Shown here one piece after another: positions 14,801-32,390 of a stretch of DNA of 64,000 bases. The notes beneath the pieces were generated by a model. That model searched no databases. It had not been told where the DNA came from and worked only from the letters and a program-made list of their open reading frames with translations. The DNA is from Amphibalanus amphitrite (lineage: Eukaryota; Arthropoda; Thecostraca; Balanomorpha; Balanidae): contig NW_024882198.1 of NCBI RefSeq assembly GCF_019059575.1, positions 246,001 through 310,000 on the forward strand, in the 5' to 3' direction. Each line of letters starts with the position of its first letter. Position 1 is the stretch's first letter. The translations under genes were made by a program, and so were the position numbers.

Positions 14801-17800
14801 TGACGTAGGTCCACAAATGCCTTGTTTTTCACTTGTCTCGGCTTCTCTCCAGAGGATACTCGCCCCCTGTATCCGCAGGCTGTCCAGGCGTTCTCGGCTC
14901 CAAATTGTTCGGCATTCTGTTGTTTGGGGCCGCGTGCCATCGTCCCGTTAACGACCTTAATGAGAGGGTGGGCCGCGGGCGGTCGGGCGAGGTCCGGACC
15001 GCCCTCATCGCGCCGTCTCGCACCATCTCGTAGGGATGGGGCACAGACAGGCGCGGCCAGGGCGGTGATAATGATCTAGGGGCGGCCGACCTCGCTGTGA
15101 AGGCATGCCGTGTCCCTGGTCAGCTCCGCTGACTCAACTCCGCTGATTCAACTCCGCTGATTCTCACCGATCTGGCTCGGTGGTAACATTGAACGAGCCC
15201 TGGCCTCCGTTCAAAGCCCTAGTTAAAGCTTGAGGATGTGATAATCATGATAATCATTCACTGGTCTGCCGTGCCCTACAAGATATTTCCTGCACTAGCC
15301 TTCTGACGCTGACCGACCTGACCCTATCCTGAAATGCAGAGACAGACAGACACGCCACGCGCGAGGGGCGCCCCGTCAACCGGAATCAATGTGGGAATCG
15401 AGAAACGCACAGCCGCGGCGGCAGGCGGCGCCCGCCGTGGCCGTTCGGACGAAATGAAAGCTGTGGCTCGGAGGAATGCGTGACGAGAGACCCGCTTCAC
15501 ACATGCAAATCACAGAATGGGCGGGATCTTCCAGTGGGAATGTCGTGCCGTGCTCCTACGTTCTAGGACGAGCGTCACGGCACAGTAACCAGGCATCCCT
15601 GAGTTACAACTCAGTGTACGTGAAACGTTTCACATAGTGTGCTTCCAAATGTAATTGGATGCGAAATTATCTTGAAATGAAGTGGAGCTTTCGTAATGTC
15701 AACAATTCAGCTCAACACTAAAAGCAACTGAGGCGAAATTTGAACGGCACTTCAATGCTGCAATCGTGTCATAATTTACAACTCAGTGCATATATTGCGA
15801 ATAACAAACGAAAAGTAATTTTCAGGAACATGATAACAGCAAAGTTTGGTTTCCCAATACAACACTAACCCGTATAAAGCGGCTCAAACTGCGTCATAAC
15901 ATAAACACGTAACCATCTCTCCAGAAAGTAATAGCACTAACGGCATCGAGAGCGAAACTGTCACTCTTCCAACGGGAGACTGCATTTTAGCACAGCGCAG
16001 TAGCACTGGAGACTGCAGCGTCGGACACGAAGATATCGGAGACCGCAGCGCGCCACACAAAGATAGCACCAAATCGCTCACAGAATTGTGCAATGGCCAG
16101 AGGTGTGGCGGTCTCTGGTGGAGAAAAAAGAATAACATTTCTAAATAGTTGAAACGCGGAAGTGGCTGTCCGACCGGGCGCCGCCAGCAGCCCTTTCTCG
16201 CCGGCCGGCCGGACGGAAGCGGGCCCCGTTCACCAGGTGTGAACGGTGCGGTAACCGCTCCTGACTGAGGGCGGAAGGAGCGGCGCCAGACGCCGAGTGG
16301 GTGGGAGGCGGCGCGGCGGCCGACCGCGGCCCGCCCCGGAAGGTCAGGGGTCGCCGCTCGGGGTCACCGCTGGGGTCAGCGCCGGTCGCCCGGCTGACCC
16401 AGTGCCCTTCGGTGCTCAAACGTTCCGCAGCGGCGGCGAAATGGCACCACGACCGCCGCGCATGGCTGGCATTTCAGCACGGCGCGGCGGGGTTCATCGG
16501 AGCAACGGGAGGATCAGCGTCACGATCTTGCGTCAGAAATATGCCACAAATGATCGCGACACGTCTCCTGTATCAGTAACATTGCGTCGCTCCTGGCATG
16601 CCTGATTCCAGTAACGGTAGAATAACGGACTGCGTTTCAGCACCGGCATTTGAGATTGTTAGATCCATTGCAGATACAGCTCTCCTGACCCAAGTCTGCC
16701 GTGTACCGTCTCCTCTGCCGTGTCATCCTCTCTGGAGTGCCCCAATTACGCCGTCAATACACCGTAGTCCCAATTACTGGGCCGGCCGAGCACACACCCG
16801 TCGCGTTCCAGCGGGTCGTTTGGACTCCTCGGGACCACAGCGGGTCACAGGTTCAGTAGGGCCGCCGACGCCGCGCCGCCAGTTCGCCAGCGCGGCCGTA
16901 CAGTTATAATGAGATAATATATTTCCGCGCCTATTACAAACTCTATACCGCCAGCTGGCAATTGGCGCCGCCAGTGTGGAAATGGGCGGTGCTACCTACG
17001 GAAGATTGGTGACCACTGTTATTGACGCGGCGGTCCTCCGTGCCTCCGGGGCGGGAATAGGTGGTCAGCGCTGACCTCTATGTCATGTGCGGTATATGTG
17101 GGTGACGTGACGATATTAGTAACGCGGCACGACATTGGATGGGTCAAAACAGCCGAGGAAACCAGAACAAAGTGGCTGCAACTTTGACAAAGATTCGGCA
17201 AAAACGGTGGAAGCCAAAACTGTAATCTTGGATGAACAAAGCTGACGAAAAGCTGATTATAAGTGGTATGAATCGACCGATGGAAAAACAGGCTCAGGAT
17301 ATAATGTAGTGGAGACGAGAGCCGGCGTGCGCGCAGCGACACGTCGCGTGACCGTATCACGCGGAGGCGGCCTGTCGTGCGGAGTGCCGGCTCGCCCGCT
17401 CGGCCCGCCCCGGCTTCTCCCGGGCGTATCATGTCCGCGCCCGGTAGGAATGGGGACAGCCCGCGGCAACTCCCGACAGCGAGAGCCACACCTATCTGAC
17501 CCACATCCCAGGTCACAGGAGCGACAGCGCTGCCGTGGTCAGCGACTTACCTGTGACGTGCATGCAGCTCCAAACGAAACATCCAACTTGAGCGGGAATC
17601 TTTGGCTGGCAAGTGGTGACACGATGTTCATCTCAGGAGTTCGGCATCTGAAGAAAGAAAACGTTTGAAACACTCGTGATTATTCTTAAGGCTGTAACTA
17701 AATGCTGAACAATTATTATACACGGGTCACCCATTTGCCGTCCGCTTTACACCTTGTTTACGCCCGTGCCATGTTCTGTGTAGGGGAAGGTGGGGTAAGA

Positions 17801-20800
17801 CGGACCAGCTAAGGTTTGAGGCCGCATATCTTGCTACACTGCTCTCGTAATTCATATTATTTATAGTCTTCGGAATGCTGAATCCTTCCTCTGTTGATAT
17901 GTGTAAAGACTAAATTTCAAATTAAAGACATCTAGGTGGTGGATGCTCTTAAAGAGGGACATGTCAAAAACTCGGACAAGAAAAAACGTGGGGTAAGACG
18001 GACCACCCAGCAGTCCCTGCTATCCGTTCATGTGTGTTACACTTCTGCTCTGTACTCTTGTAAGAAAAAGTAACCAGAATGGTAAAATAACAAAATGAGC
18101 CTTTATTCTTTACTCATGTGTGATGGAAGTGCAGCTAAAAGCTGGGAACATGTGTGTTGATTGTCGTTTGGCATGAATGCATGCTAACTGAGCACTTGCA
18201 TGCATGGCTCACATGCAACAAAGACTCGTTCCTGAAAAATTAGTTTACTTAAACTTGTGTCAATGTTTTGGAAAAAAAAGTTTCCATATGCAGGGTACAA
18301 TGGACCAGCAAAGGGTAAGATGGACCACAGTGGTCCGTCTTGCCCCAAATCTAAATTATGTCATTATCATGACGTATATGTCAAATAGTTAGCCCAACAT
18401 TGCAAAACCTTGCCTTTCCTAAATTGTGATTATAACTAAGTTTATAACTTTGTTCTTCACAGTTAAGTGCAAAATAGAAACTAATCATGCAAGAAAGGCG
18501 CCGTAATTGAATCACCCGTAGACCTCTTATATTAGATCGGTTTGACGAAAAACAACATTTTTCTCAATAACTCAAAAGCTATGCATCCTAGCAGCATGAG
18601 CCCAAGGTGGCCATTGTTACGAAGGAAAACAAACATAGTGAGTGCATAAAGCAGTAGATACCAGCAGCGGTTCAGCCGGGAGGGCTGGTGGTCCGTCTTG
18701 CCCCGCTGGGCCGTCTTACCCCACCTTCCCCTATGTCCAGGTGAATTTCTGTTTGCATCCATGTACTATTGTTTGCGTCAATGCGATGCTCTGTTTACGT
18801 CAGTGTGATGTTCTGTTTACGTCAGTGTGATGTTCTGTTTACGTCCATGTGCTGTTGTCTGCGTATACGTGCTGTTGTTTGTGTCCGTGTGGTATGTCTC
18901 CTTCCTAACTGGGCCGCTCTCCCTCGTTCCGCGCGTCTCCGTTGCGTCAGCGGCGCTGTGCGCTGCCAGGTAGCTCGGCGGGGGTCGGAGCGGCGCTCCA
19001 TTTACGTATTCGGGATGAGTGGGTTAGTCGATAAACGGGGTCAGACACGTCCGGCCGGAGCCCGAGGAGTCGGCACGTCACCGGCCGGCCACACGGCGCG
19101 CGGAGAGCGAATCTGCATGGACTTCCCAGTAGATATACAGGGCAAATCTGCATTAGCCGGAATGGCTAGCGGTTATATAGGACTGATCTGCATTGGCCGA
19201 ACTGTGGATTACGTATACGGAGCTCATTGGCAAACGGTGGTAGGGGGAGCGAGAAATAGACTCGGTTTTACCGACCCCCAGAATACGTTTATGGTAACGG
19301 GACGCCGACAGTCAGCGACAGCGTGAATCCGACAGTTGGAACTGCACGCCGGCCACAATCCTTCGTCCGGGCGCGGCGCACATCTGCGACCGTTGGGCGA
19401 AATAGCGGCGCCGGCGGTGCCCGGCGGGGCTGGCCGCGGGCGGTCCGTTGGACGGACCATCACGGCTCCGCGCGCCACCGTTACCAATTGAGCACCGTCC
19501 GAATCACGCGGTGCTGGGTTCCCATCGGAACCGGCCGGTCAGGAGGACACAGAGCGGCCGCAGCCGCCGCCGGCACGTGCGCCGGCCGGCCGAATGTCGG
19601 CCACCGGCCGCCACTGGCGCTCCCACGGCCGGCTTACGCCGCCAGGGTGCGAAACAGCCGCCGTCCGGCCGCTCCGGACCAGCCCTAATGACAGCTGTCT
19701 GAAATTCCACCGGTCAGCGGGCGACAGATCCGAACCGCCGGCATGTTAAACGCACCGTGACGCGACTTTCTCGGGTTTGACTGATGGGGAGACATCCGTG
19801 TGTTTTGTTATATTTTCCCACTGCCTGTTCTCGATCTCGATGTGTGCTAGCATAAAATGACCACCTGACACGAGACTATCATCTACCCAAACAAAAACAG
19901 TAATCAATGTATCTCATACGACTGCCCTCCATCTGACCAGAGTCCCGTGTTTCTCTTTCAGGCGGCCGGCGCTGAGGAGGAGGCCACTCAGGTCGTCCAG
20001 GGAGTGGCCGTGGCCGAGCCGGGCGCCGAGCCCGCCGACCCGGCGCCCGCCGAGGCGCCCCTGGAGGCTCAGGCGCGTTCCGACGACGCCCCGGAGGAGG
20101 ACCAGCTGGCGCTGGCCTCTCAGCTAGAGGAGCGCGACTCGGGCGGTCACGCCGTGCACGCGCCCCCCTCCGGCGGCTACAGCTCGGGCGGCCACGACGA
20201 CTACGGCCCGCCGCGGCCGCCCAAGGGCAGCCCGCCGGTGCCCGGACCGATCCCCGTGCCGTTCGCGGTGCCCGTCAGGCCCGGCACGGTGGTGCTGCCC
20301 AAGGCGCCGGCCGGCGCGTTCGGCGGCGGACACGGCGGGGGTCACGGAGCTGCCGTCGGCGGCGGACACGGAGCCGGACACGGGGTGGCTGTCGGAGGAG
20401 GACACGGCCGGCCGCGGCCCGTCTACAAGCCCAAGCCGGCCCACGGCCCTCCCCGCTACCGCCCCCGGCCCCGCCCTCGTCCCCACAAGCCCCGTCCCGT
20501 CTACGGTCCGCCTCAGCCCAGCTACGGCCCGCCTCCTAAGCCCAGTGCTGAATACGGCGCTCCCAGCGGAGGACACGCTGCCGGAGGACACGCTACCGGA
20601 GGACACGCAGCTGGAGGACACGCTGCTGGAGGACACAGCTCGGGAGGACACAGCTCTGGAGGACACAGCTCTGGAGGACACAGCTCTGGCGGACACAGCT
20701 CGGGAGGACACAGCTCTGGCGGACACAGCTCTGGAGGACACAGCTCCGGAGGACACGGCGACTCTCACTCCTCTGGCACGGTAGCGTCTGGCGCCTACGT

Positions 20801-22538
20801 GGCCCCGCCGCCGCAGCAGTACGAAGATGGCGGCCACGATGCCGGTCACGGAGGCGGCCATAATGCCGGCCACGGTGGTGGGGAGTCTTACAGCGCTCCG
20901 GCGGACGACTACTCGGCGCCGCAGCCGTCCTACGCCGCTCAGGTCCAGCCGCAGCAGAGCTACTCGGAGCCGCAGCAGAGCTACTCGGAGCCCCAGCAGA
21001 CCTATGACGCTCCCGAACAGACTTACGACGCTCCTCAGGAGACATATGATGCCCCTCAACAGACCTATGACGCCCCTCAGCAGACGTACGACGCCCCTCA
21101 GCAGAGTTACGAAGCGCCGGCGCACCCGGAGCAGACCTACGACGCGCCGCCGTCCCACCAGGTGGCCGAGCAGTACGGCGCTCCGGAGGCTCAGGCCCAG
21201 GTCAGTTACCAGACGCCCGAGCAGCCCGCTGAAGAGTACGGTGCCCCGGCCGGCCAGTACCAGCCGGCGCCCCAGGACGGCTACGGCGCCCCGGCGGCGC
21301 CCCAGGACAACTACGGCGCCCCGGCGGCGCCCCAGGCCGGCGGATACGGCGGCGGCGCCGAGGTGTGGCCCGTGCCGGCCGCCGACATGCCCCGGATCGT
21401 TTCACTGGACGTGCAGTGCGACAAGGCGCTGATGCGTGTCTCGGTGCACTTTGACAAGCCGTTCTCTGGCATCATCTTCAGCAAGGGTCACTACAGCAAC
21501 TACGACTGCGTGCACCTGCAGGCGGGCTCCAACAGCGCGCACGCCCAGTTCGACGTCAGCATCAACTCGTGTGGCACCACGGGCAACTCGGACAGCGGCC
21601 ACGGCGGCTACGGCGCCGACACGGGCACCTTCTTCGAGAACACCATAATCATCCAGTACGACCCGCAGGTGCAGGAGGTCTGGGACCAGGCGCGCAAGCT
21701 GCGCTGCACCTGGCACAACCAGTACGAGAAGGCCGTCACCTTCCGGCCCTTCCCCGTCGACATGCTGGACGTGGTGCGCGCCGACTTCGCCGGGGATAAC
21801 GTGGGCTGCTGGATGCAGATCCAGGTCGGCAAGGGCCCGTGGGCGGCGGAGGTCAGCGGTCTGGTGAAGATCGGACAGACCATGACCATGGTGCTGGCCA
21901 TCAAGGACGACGATAACAAGTTCGACATGCTCGTCCGCAACTGCGTGGCTCACGACGGCAAGCGTGCTCCGATCCAGCTGGTCGACCAGGCGGGCTGCAT
22001 CACCCGGCCGAAGCTGATGTCCAAGTTCACCAAGATCAAGAACTTCGGCGCGTCGGCGTCGGTGCTGTCGTACGCTCACTTCCAGGCGTTCAAGTTCCCC
22101 GACTCGATGGAGGTTCACTTCCAGTGCACGATCCAGATCTGCCGCTACCAGTGCTCGGAGCAGTGCGGCCAGCAGGACAAGGGTGGATACGACGCGCCGC
22201 ACCGCCAGCGACGATCGGCCGACGAGGCGCGCGACGTCGGCATCGACCGCATCATCCAGGTGGTGTCGACGCGCGACCTGGCGTTCGCGCTCGAGACGCC
22301 CGCCGGCAACGACACGCAGACGGTGGTGGTGCCCGTGGAGGGCAGCGAGCACCAGATCTGCATGTCGACGCCGGGCTTCGCGGCCACGCTGATCGTCCTG
22401 CTGGCGATCCTGGTCATCTCGTCACTTCTGTCGGCCTTCCTCTGTCTGCGGTACCGGGGCTTCAGCGGCGACCGCGCCGCCATGCTCTCCTCGTTCGAGA
22501 ACCCCATCTTCCTGCAGAAGAAGAGCGGCCAGTTCTGA
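11896..22538 (+). CDS. ZP-domain transmembrane protein with Gly-His and Tyr-Ala-Pro repeats
   Basis: CDS exons 11896-11937 and 19962-22538 join in phase 0 to give 872 residues. Exon 1 encodes only the first 14 residues of the signal peptide (MLLRNVLLCALLAL); its donor is GTGAGT and the acceptor is TTCTCTTTCAG. A strong acceptor at 11878, before the start codon, implies an upstream non-coding exon. The mature part has GGHSS-type repeats (about residues 215-280), YDAPQQT and YGAPAAPQ repeats (about 345-470), a ZP domain with paired cysteines (about 490-745), a furin-like RQRR site (762-765), one membrane helix (about 819-843) and a short tail. ZP proteins polymerise extracellularly after furin cleavage; in arthropods many shape apical or cuticular matrix. 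The exact subfamily is not resolved. An AATAAA lies at 23769. Confidence 0.88.
17745..18895. repeat. GTTTACGTCNRTGTGNTGTTCT tandem array interrupted by a transposon
   Basis: After 18733 a unit of about 22 bp (TTCTGTTTACGTCAGTGTGA type) repeats about six times, to roughly 18890. A matching unit (GTTTACGCCCGTGCCATGTT) lies immediately left of the transposon at 17757. The element therefore appears to have inserted inside a pre-existing array. Confidence 0.7.
17781..18733. mobile_element. Non-autonomous foldback DNA transposon, motif GGGGTAAGACGGACCA
   Basis: The left end reads TAGGGGAAGGTGGGGTAAGA and the right end, finishing at 18733, is its reverse complement, with TA at both extremes. The motif GGGGTAAGACGGACCA recurs near 17792 and 17990. 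A back-to-back pair sits at about 18312-18350 (motif, a CAG spacer, then its reverse complement), and inverted copies lie near 18685 and 18709. No transposase frame was found. The architecture matches the elements at 674-1571 and 59151-60501. Confidence 0.75.
20568..20759 (+). repeat. In-frame 15-bp coding minisatellite (Gly-Gly-His-x-x)
   Basis: About 13 copies of a 15-bp unit (GGAGGACACAGCTCT type) lie in frame inside the ZP-gene exon and encode GGHSS, GGHAA or GGHAT. Synonymous variants are mixed among copies. Length polymorphism between individuals is likely because the unit is a multiple of three. Confidence 0.9.
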
Positions 22539-23531
22539 GCGCCGGGTGCAGAGCCGAGCGTCTTGCCGTTCGGGTGAGTGAGTGTGCACTGCGGGTCCGG
22601 CGCCTGGGCCCGGTGTCGCCTGGAGAGGCCCGAGCTCTGGCGGCGCCGAAAGGAACGGTACCCACCTGAGAGGCTGGCACCTCCGGCTCAACGATGATTC
22701 AGGTGCCTTTCTGGGAACGCGGGTAGGACGCAGCGACGTCGGTCCGATGGGGACCGACACGGACACGTCAGATGCCCTGACCACAGCGCGGCCAACAGCC
22801 TCTGAGGGGCGGCCGACCACCGCGCCGTCCAGTTGGTCTGGTCTATCTACAGCTAGCCCCCGGCGAGCGTCTCTTTCCTGAGAGGGTCGGGTGCCTGTCT
22901 ATCTGACTGCCAGGAATGCCTGAGATCTGGTCACGACCACAGGCCATGCGGCTAGGCCACGAGGCCCAGAACTGACCCGTACTTCTACCGTCACGACACA
23001 CCGCCAGTGACCTGACGTACGGTCAGGGCGACCGTCACCACTCCGGGGCCGGGTCACGGGTCAGCGTGGCGCGCCGACCAGCCGAGGTCAGGGCGGGTGA
23101 CGGGGAACTGCAGGGAGCAGGTAGTGGGCGGGCTCTCTGAGCCAGCCACCAGTGTCCGTGATATGTGAGCGTGTGGGAAGCGAGCGACCGGGCCAACGCC
23201 AGCTTTGAGGTCCGGTTCCGTGTTTGTCGTTTGTTGTTGCGCGTATAGTGTTTCTTTGTTTTGTGTTGTGTATCTGCAGGCACTATTTCTATAGCCGGGT
23301 GTCTGCTCAACTGCAGAGTTTCGGTGAATCCTGAGGCTGTTTGCTTGTTGTGCCTTTAGGATGTTGTTGTTGTTTGATTTCCTTGTTATCCAAGTGAATG
23401 TGTTGCGGTGTGCGTGTAAATGGACGAGTGTTTGATGAGCCAACGTAAAGGAGCTCAGGCTAACGGGACTGCCTGCAATGGGTGTGAATGGATAACGGGG
23501 CTGCAGCAGTAACCGCCACCATTCAGCCACT
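22539..23531 (+). other. Probable 3' UTR of the ZP-domain gene
   Basis: No coding signal was recognised. The next AATAAA downstream of the stop is at 23769, so this stretch and the following minisatellite may be a 3' UTR of about 1.2 kb. Transcript extent is inferred only from the polyadenylation-type hexamer. Confidence 0.35.
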
Positions 23532-23668
23532 GCACAGACTGGGGTCGGGTGTTCCAGTCGGAGCACAGACTGGGGCTGGGTGTTCCGGTCTGAGCACAGA
23601 CTGGGGTCGGGTGTTCCAGTCGGAGCACAGACTGGGGTCGGGTGTTCCGGTCTGAGCAGAGACTGAGG
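23532..23668. repeat. 31-bp minisatellite, about 4.5 copies
   Basis: Units start with GCACAGACTGGGG and continue with TGTTCC-GTC. They alternate between two variants (CCAGTCGGA and CCGGTCTGA), indicating a higher-order dimer. Confidence 0.85.
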
Positions 23669-23768
23669 TCGTGTGCTTCAGTCGTGTGCTTCAGTCTGCC
23701 AAGCCCGTGTCGGTAAGGGAGGGGTGGGAGGGGAGTGTACCATGGACGCTGGCGACCATTATACGTGT

Positions 23769-23774
23769 AATAAA
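23769..23774 (+). terminator. AATAAA polyadenylation hexamer, candidate for the ZP gene
   Basis: A canonical AATAAA about 1.2 kb after the ZP-gene stop codon. It is assigned by position only. Confidence 0.3.
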
Positions 23775-23996
23775 TGTATATATCTATTATTTCCGCGTTT
23801 ACTCTATACACAACATTGATTTATGGGGTACCCAAGCAACAAGAAGAGCGATTACCATACACGATGGGCATTACCCTCAGTCGCCATCACTGAAACGGCC
23901 CAGCGGTTGACTTTTGCGCTAATACCTACTTGCTGGTATCTGCGGCCGTTGCCGTTTTTGTAACGCATTTTCATGCAACATTAACAAGGTCTGAAC

Positions 23997-24420
23997 CAGG
24001 GCTGCGGAGTCGGAGTAGAAGTTGGAGTCGGTCGGAGTCGACAGTTCTGCCCGGAATCGGAGTCGGAGTCGGAGTCGTCAAAATCTTGCCGACTCCGACT
24101 CCGGAGTCGGAGTTAACGCTGCGTGGCTCAACGTCATGCACTGCACCTGTTTGATTGACGATACTGCGCTCGAAATTAGATTTTGTTAAAAAAAAACCAT
24201 TTTGCCGTTTTAGACGAACACTTTCAGCGAAAGAAGCAGAAGACGGTGGATTCCCTAGACCCAGCTTTTAATTCTGTACGTTATTTTTAATATTTGCAAA
24301 GCGTTTCGGCAAGATGAAAATACCTCCATTATGAACTTCAATATCATGATATGGATTTTAATAGAACCGTCCGAAGTCGGAGTCGGAGTCACCCTAAAAT
24401 TCATCGACTCCGCAGCCCTG
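23997..24420. mobile_element. hAT-like MITE with GGAGTCGGAGTC repeats
   Basis: The left end reads CAGGGCTGCGGAGTCGGAGT and the right end, finishing at 24420, reads ACTCCGCAGCCCTG, its inverted partner. Subterminal GGAGTC hexamers are reiterated at both ends. The 8-mer GTCTGAAC abuts the left end and recurs 6 bases beyond the right end, which fits an 8-bp hAT-type duplication with a few extra bases at the right. No coding frame is present. A related GGAGTC-rich fragment lies at about 51655-51715. Confidence 0.65.
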
Positions 24421-26614
24421 AGGCGGGTCTGAACACATCCTCAGCCCAACGATCGGCTACGCTGGGAATGTTTTATTTAGCGAGGATTGATTTAAACGGC
24501 GACTAATTTACCGGTTTAGTCCGTTACCGAGACCAGCCAACGTCGCCAAATAACCTTGAGTTTCGCACTGCTAGGGCCTCGAACACAGTACGACCTACGA
24601 ACGAAAGAGGATACCGCGCGACGGGACCGCCGACGTATTGTAACTCGCCATCCGACGATCATACGAACAGCACAAACTTTGAGCTCTAGCGGAAGCAATG
24701 TAGGTACAGCAGTTTTAGAGTGGAATACTTCGAATATGCAGACATGGAAAGTACATCCCCGGAGTTCCGTCCGAGAGCTGGAGGTCGACCCCGGTCAACA
24801 GATCTATCATAACCCGGCCACGAGCCACCCGGCGCGGTGGTCGTATAGGGCTGTGCTCAGACCCCCGTGCCGTATCCGCCGCCGCCGTCAGTTGCGCAGC
24901 TAGGTCATAGGCCACTGTGCTGAGAACGGTGCCACGTAAACCGCCTTTCCGAACCAAGGCATGACGCTGCAGCAGACCCAACGGTCGCGGCGTCGACATG
25001 ACACCCTATCCCCGCCGATGGGGATCGGGGGGATACCGGAGCCGGTACTCACCGAGCTCAGCTGTGTAACGACGCCGTGGCCGTACGGCAGCATCTTGGG
25101 CTGCATCAAGTGAGCCGATCTATGAGCCTCACGCCTCACGCGCATGATTCACCAACACTGATACCACGCAGCTGTAAATACAAACAGATTGGTTCAGCAT
25201 GGTAATGCGACGAAAACATACCGATGTCAGAACTCAGAAGGGACTAAACGTAGACGGTAGAAAAGGAAGACGTTAGCATAACGGTTGGACAGAACATAAG
25301 GGGAGAACCAAGGCCCTAAATACAGGGAGAACGTGCCGTAAAGGAATAAAGGTACAACAACTACAACAATAATCTTGCGACATTATCCCATGCCACCAAT
25401 GACGTCATATCAGTGTACGATCCGTGAGCCCGAAGCAACATACCGATTTCTCTACCATTAAAAACTCGACTTTTGATGACCTTGACCGGGCTGTATTTAG
25501 GGCCTTGACCTAAACCTGGCGGTGATTATTTATAGTCACCGTGGCGGTGATGAGATGACCTCAAACTTGTCAGAAATAAATAAAGGACTCACGCAATGGT
25601 TTTTGACGCGAGTAATCCAACTGAAGCTGAAAAAAGCAGCAAAGTTCGAGGGGTCTCGCGATCGGCCGCAACCTGACGTACGGACGGTACGCATCGCAGC
25701 CCAAGGTGAAGGCAAGGGCCTGCGGATAGGCGAGCGCGCTGGTGGTAACTTTGACTGGATAATACGCACAACAGTTTATCTAATTAGCCTTATCTAAAAT
25801 CAATTTTGAAAGGCACCTCTCATCCTCCCTTGGCAAAACGCTCAATGTAAATATTCGTCCTTGATCAAGGTCAATGCGCAAGCTACATTTCTTGCGCGCT
25901 TGCGACATGTTGACATTTGCTCCCTGAAGGTCGACTCAAAGGTCGTTACCGCCCCCTTTTCGTTCACGTGGTGCTTCACTGGGCCGGGTCGGCATTTCTC
26001 TGAGTTATTTTCCATTTTCCATCACTGCTGGAATAGGGTAGGGATTTAAGAAAGAAGGCCATCAGTGTGGATTGATTGTCTTTACAATACATTGGCAAAC
26101 TCTGCTCTCTAGCTTGAGCAGAGTTCTTGAAAGCTTGATAGGATCCTTTTGATTGAATTATTTCTAAAAAAATATCAGTAAATACATCTAGTTTTTTAAT
26201 ATATCGGCTATAACTACCTTTTGCGCCCTCTAAAGTTGATTCAGCTTTAAAATTCATTGACTGTGATGTGATTTTAAAGTCTTCAGCAGGCAATGCAAAT
26301 AATGTGAGGAATAAAAGTTCAAATCATGACTCCCACCAATGGGTGTCGATTTCCGCCGAGTTGGGGGTGCCCGGGCGCAGCAAATCCGCGGCCGCCCTAG
26401 CAGTTACTTTGACCTGAGCTGTCTGTTGCGGCTCCAAAGCCAAGCCGGCCGAACCAGCGTGGAATTCGAAGAGCTCAGGCATCCCTAACTCTGCAGAAAT
26501 TGACACCCATGCTCCCTCTATATCTTAATGATACAACTGTTGTGCTAAACAAACACCCAATTTTTGGTAGTTGGATCATTATACTTGTGTTTCTATTGGC
26601 AGATCACTGTCACA
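24421..26614. other. Intergenic region upstream of the PGM gene
   Basis: No gene was recognised with confidence. An AT-rich minus-strand frame at 25976-26293 (105 codons) differs in composition from its surroundings and could be a transposon-derived fragment, but I do not recognise it. A CTATTGGCAG acceptor-like sequence at 26593-26602, just before the PGM start codon, suggests an upstream non-coding exon. Confidence 0.35.
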
Positions 26615-31323
<4,709 letters not shown>

Positions 31324-32390
31324 TCTGCCAAATCCACCTCCCCTCACTGGGTCGGCTTAGTGCCCCCTCCCCTCCCCTCCCCGGGTCAGCACACTGCTCT
31401 GAGTGCTCCCTCTCCCCCCCCCCCCCCCCCTGCCGGGCAGCACTGCCGGCCCCTACCTCTGGTGCAATCTGTAGTACTCAGTAGTCTGACTGACACAATC
31501 GCCAGTAAGACATCCTAGTTTAAACTCGTTAGGTCAACTAACTCAATAAGGGCTGTTAAAGACAGTTTATTGTGGGCGTTCAACTCGGTTGTAGTTGCCT
31601 CAAATTGTTGGCGTTGCTTGGCTGGTTTTCGGCTGTGCGGTTGTTTGGATTTCGCGTTAACCTCCCAGAGGTAATCGATATGCGCTGTTCAGGGAAGAAT
31701 GCATGCTCGGGCTGCCTGTTAGAATTTAAAAGTTGGAAATATAATGTTTGAGAAATATCTGCTTTTGAAGTTTCAACTTCACCAAGTCATTGTTGCATAT
31801 CCACTAGAAGGCAATTAATCCGGAATGGTCGATATTATTTCGTTTATTTCATTTTATAACACCCCTAGCCAATAGCTGTATACGAGTTATTTCGTCACCA
31901 TCATGTGTGCGCAAAATGGCTCAGGTTTGTCATAACTTTCGCTCGCTCTTAGTTACACTGGGGTATATTGCGGTAAGTTATAGCACACTTACTTACATTT
32001 TATGTGGTCAAATGGATGCCATCCAAATGAAGTTTTAGCGAGTGATAGTTGTTTCGGAACCGACTGCATCAGACATTGACTATCAATTAGGCATCGGAAA
32101 CAACTGAAGGGTCTTCGTGGGGGTGGAACCCATCGCGGCCATCCGTTGCCTAGCAACCAGCATCGATAAAGCCGCTACGACGAGTTGGGGAAGCGCGAAA
32201 TCCCATCCCACACGACAAAGCAAACCAACGACGAGCCAGTTCTGTTTTTCGTAGCGAGCGAATGCGTGTATGGGGGCGGTTGTGTCTTGCATTTTTCCCG
32301 AGGTGTAGCGAATGATCGTCGAAAAAATGCGGTGCGGTAGGTGACAACGGACAATAATACGAACCGAGCGACTCTGACTCCACATCAACC
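31324..32390 (+). other. PGM 3' flank and SPATA6-like upstream region
   Basis: The sequence holds a C homopolymer at about 31413-31430 and no canonical AATAAA. Nothing in it looks coding. Its distal end presumably contains the SPATA6-like promoter, but no TATA box was identified. Confidence 0.4.

Larger units (their letters stand above)
11938..19961 (+). other. 8-kb intron of the ZP-domain gene
   Basis: The intron is bounded by GTGAGT and TTTCAG. GC-rich islands at 13150-14050, 16150-16500 and 19330-19690 give long arginine- and alanine-rich open frames on both strands, with no family match and no splice logic, so I do not call genes. The intron hosts the foldback transposon at 17781-18733 inserted in a short tandem array. 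The GC-rich islands could be regulatory, but nothing in the sequence proves it. Confidence 0.6.

Noticed and set aside
20124-21158. 344-codon minus-strand frame rich in Val-Ser-Ser repeats
   Set aside because: It is the antisense shadow of the repetitive ZP exon and mirrors its 15-bp repeat.
25976-26293. 105-codon minus-strand frame just before the PGM gene
   Set aside because: Its composition looks more protein-like than its surroundings, but no family could be named and no promoter or splice sites were seen; not called a gene.
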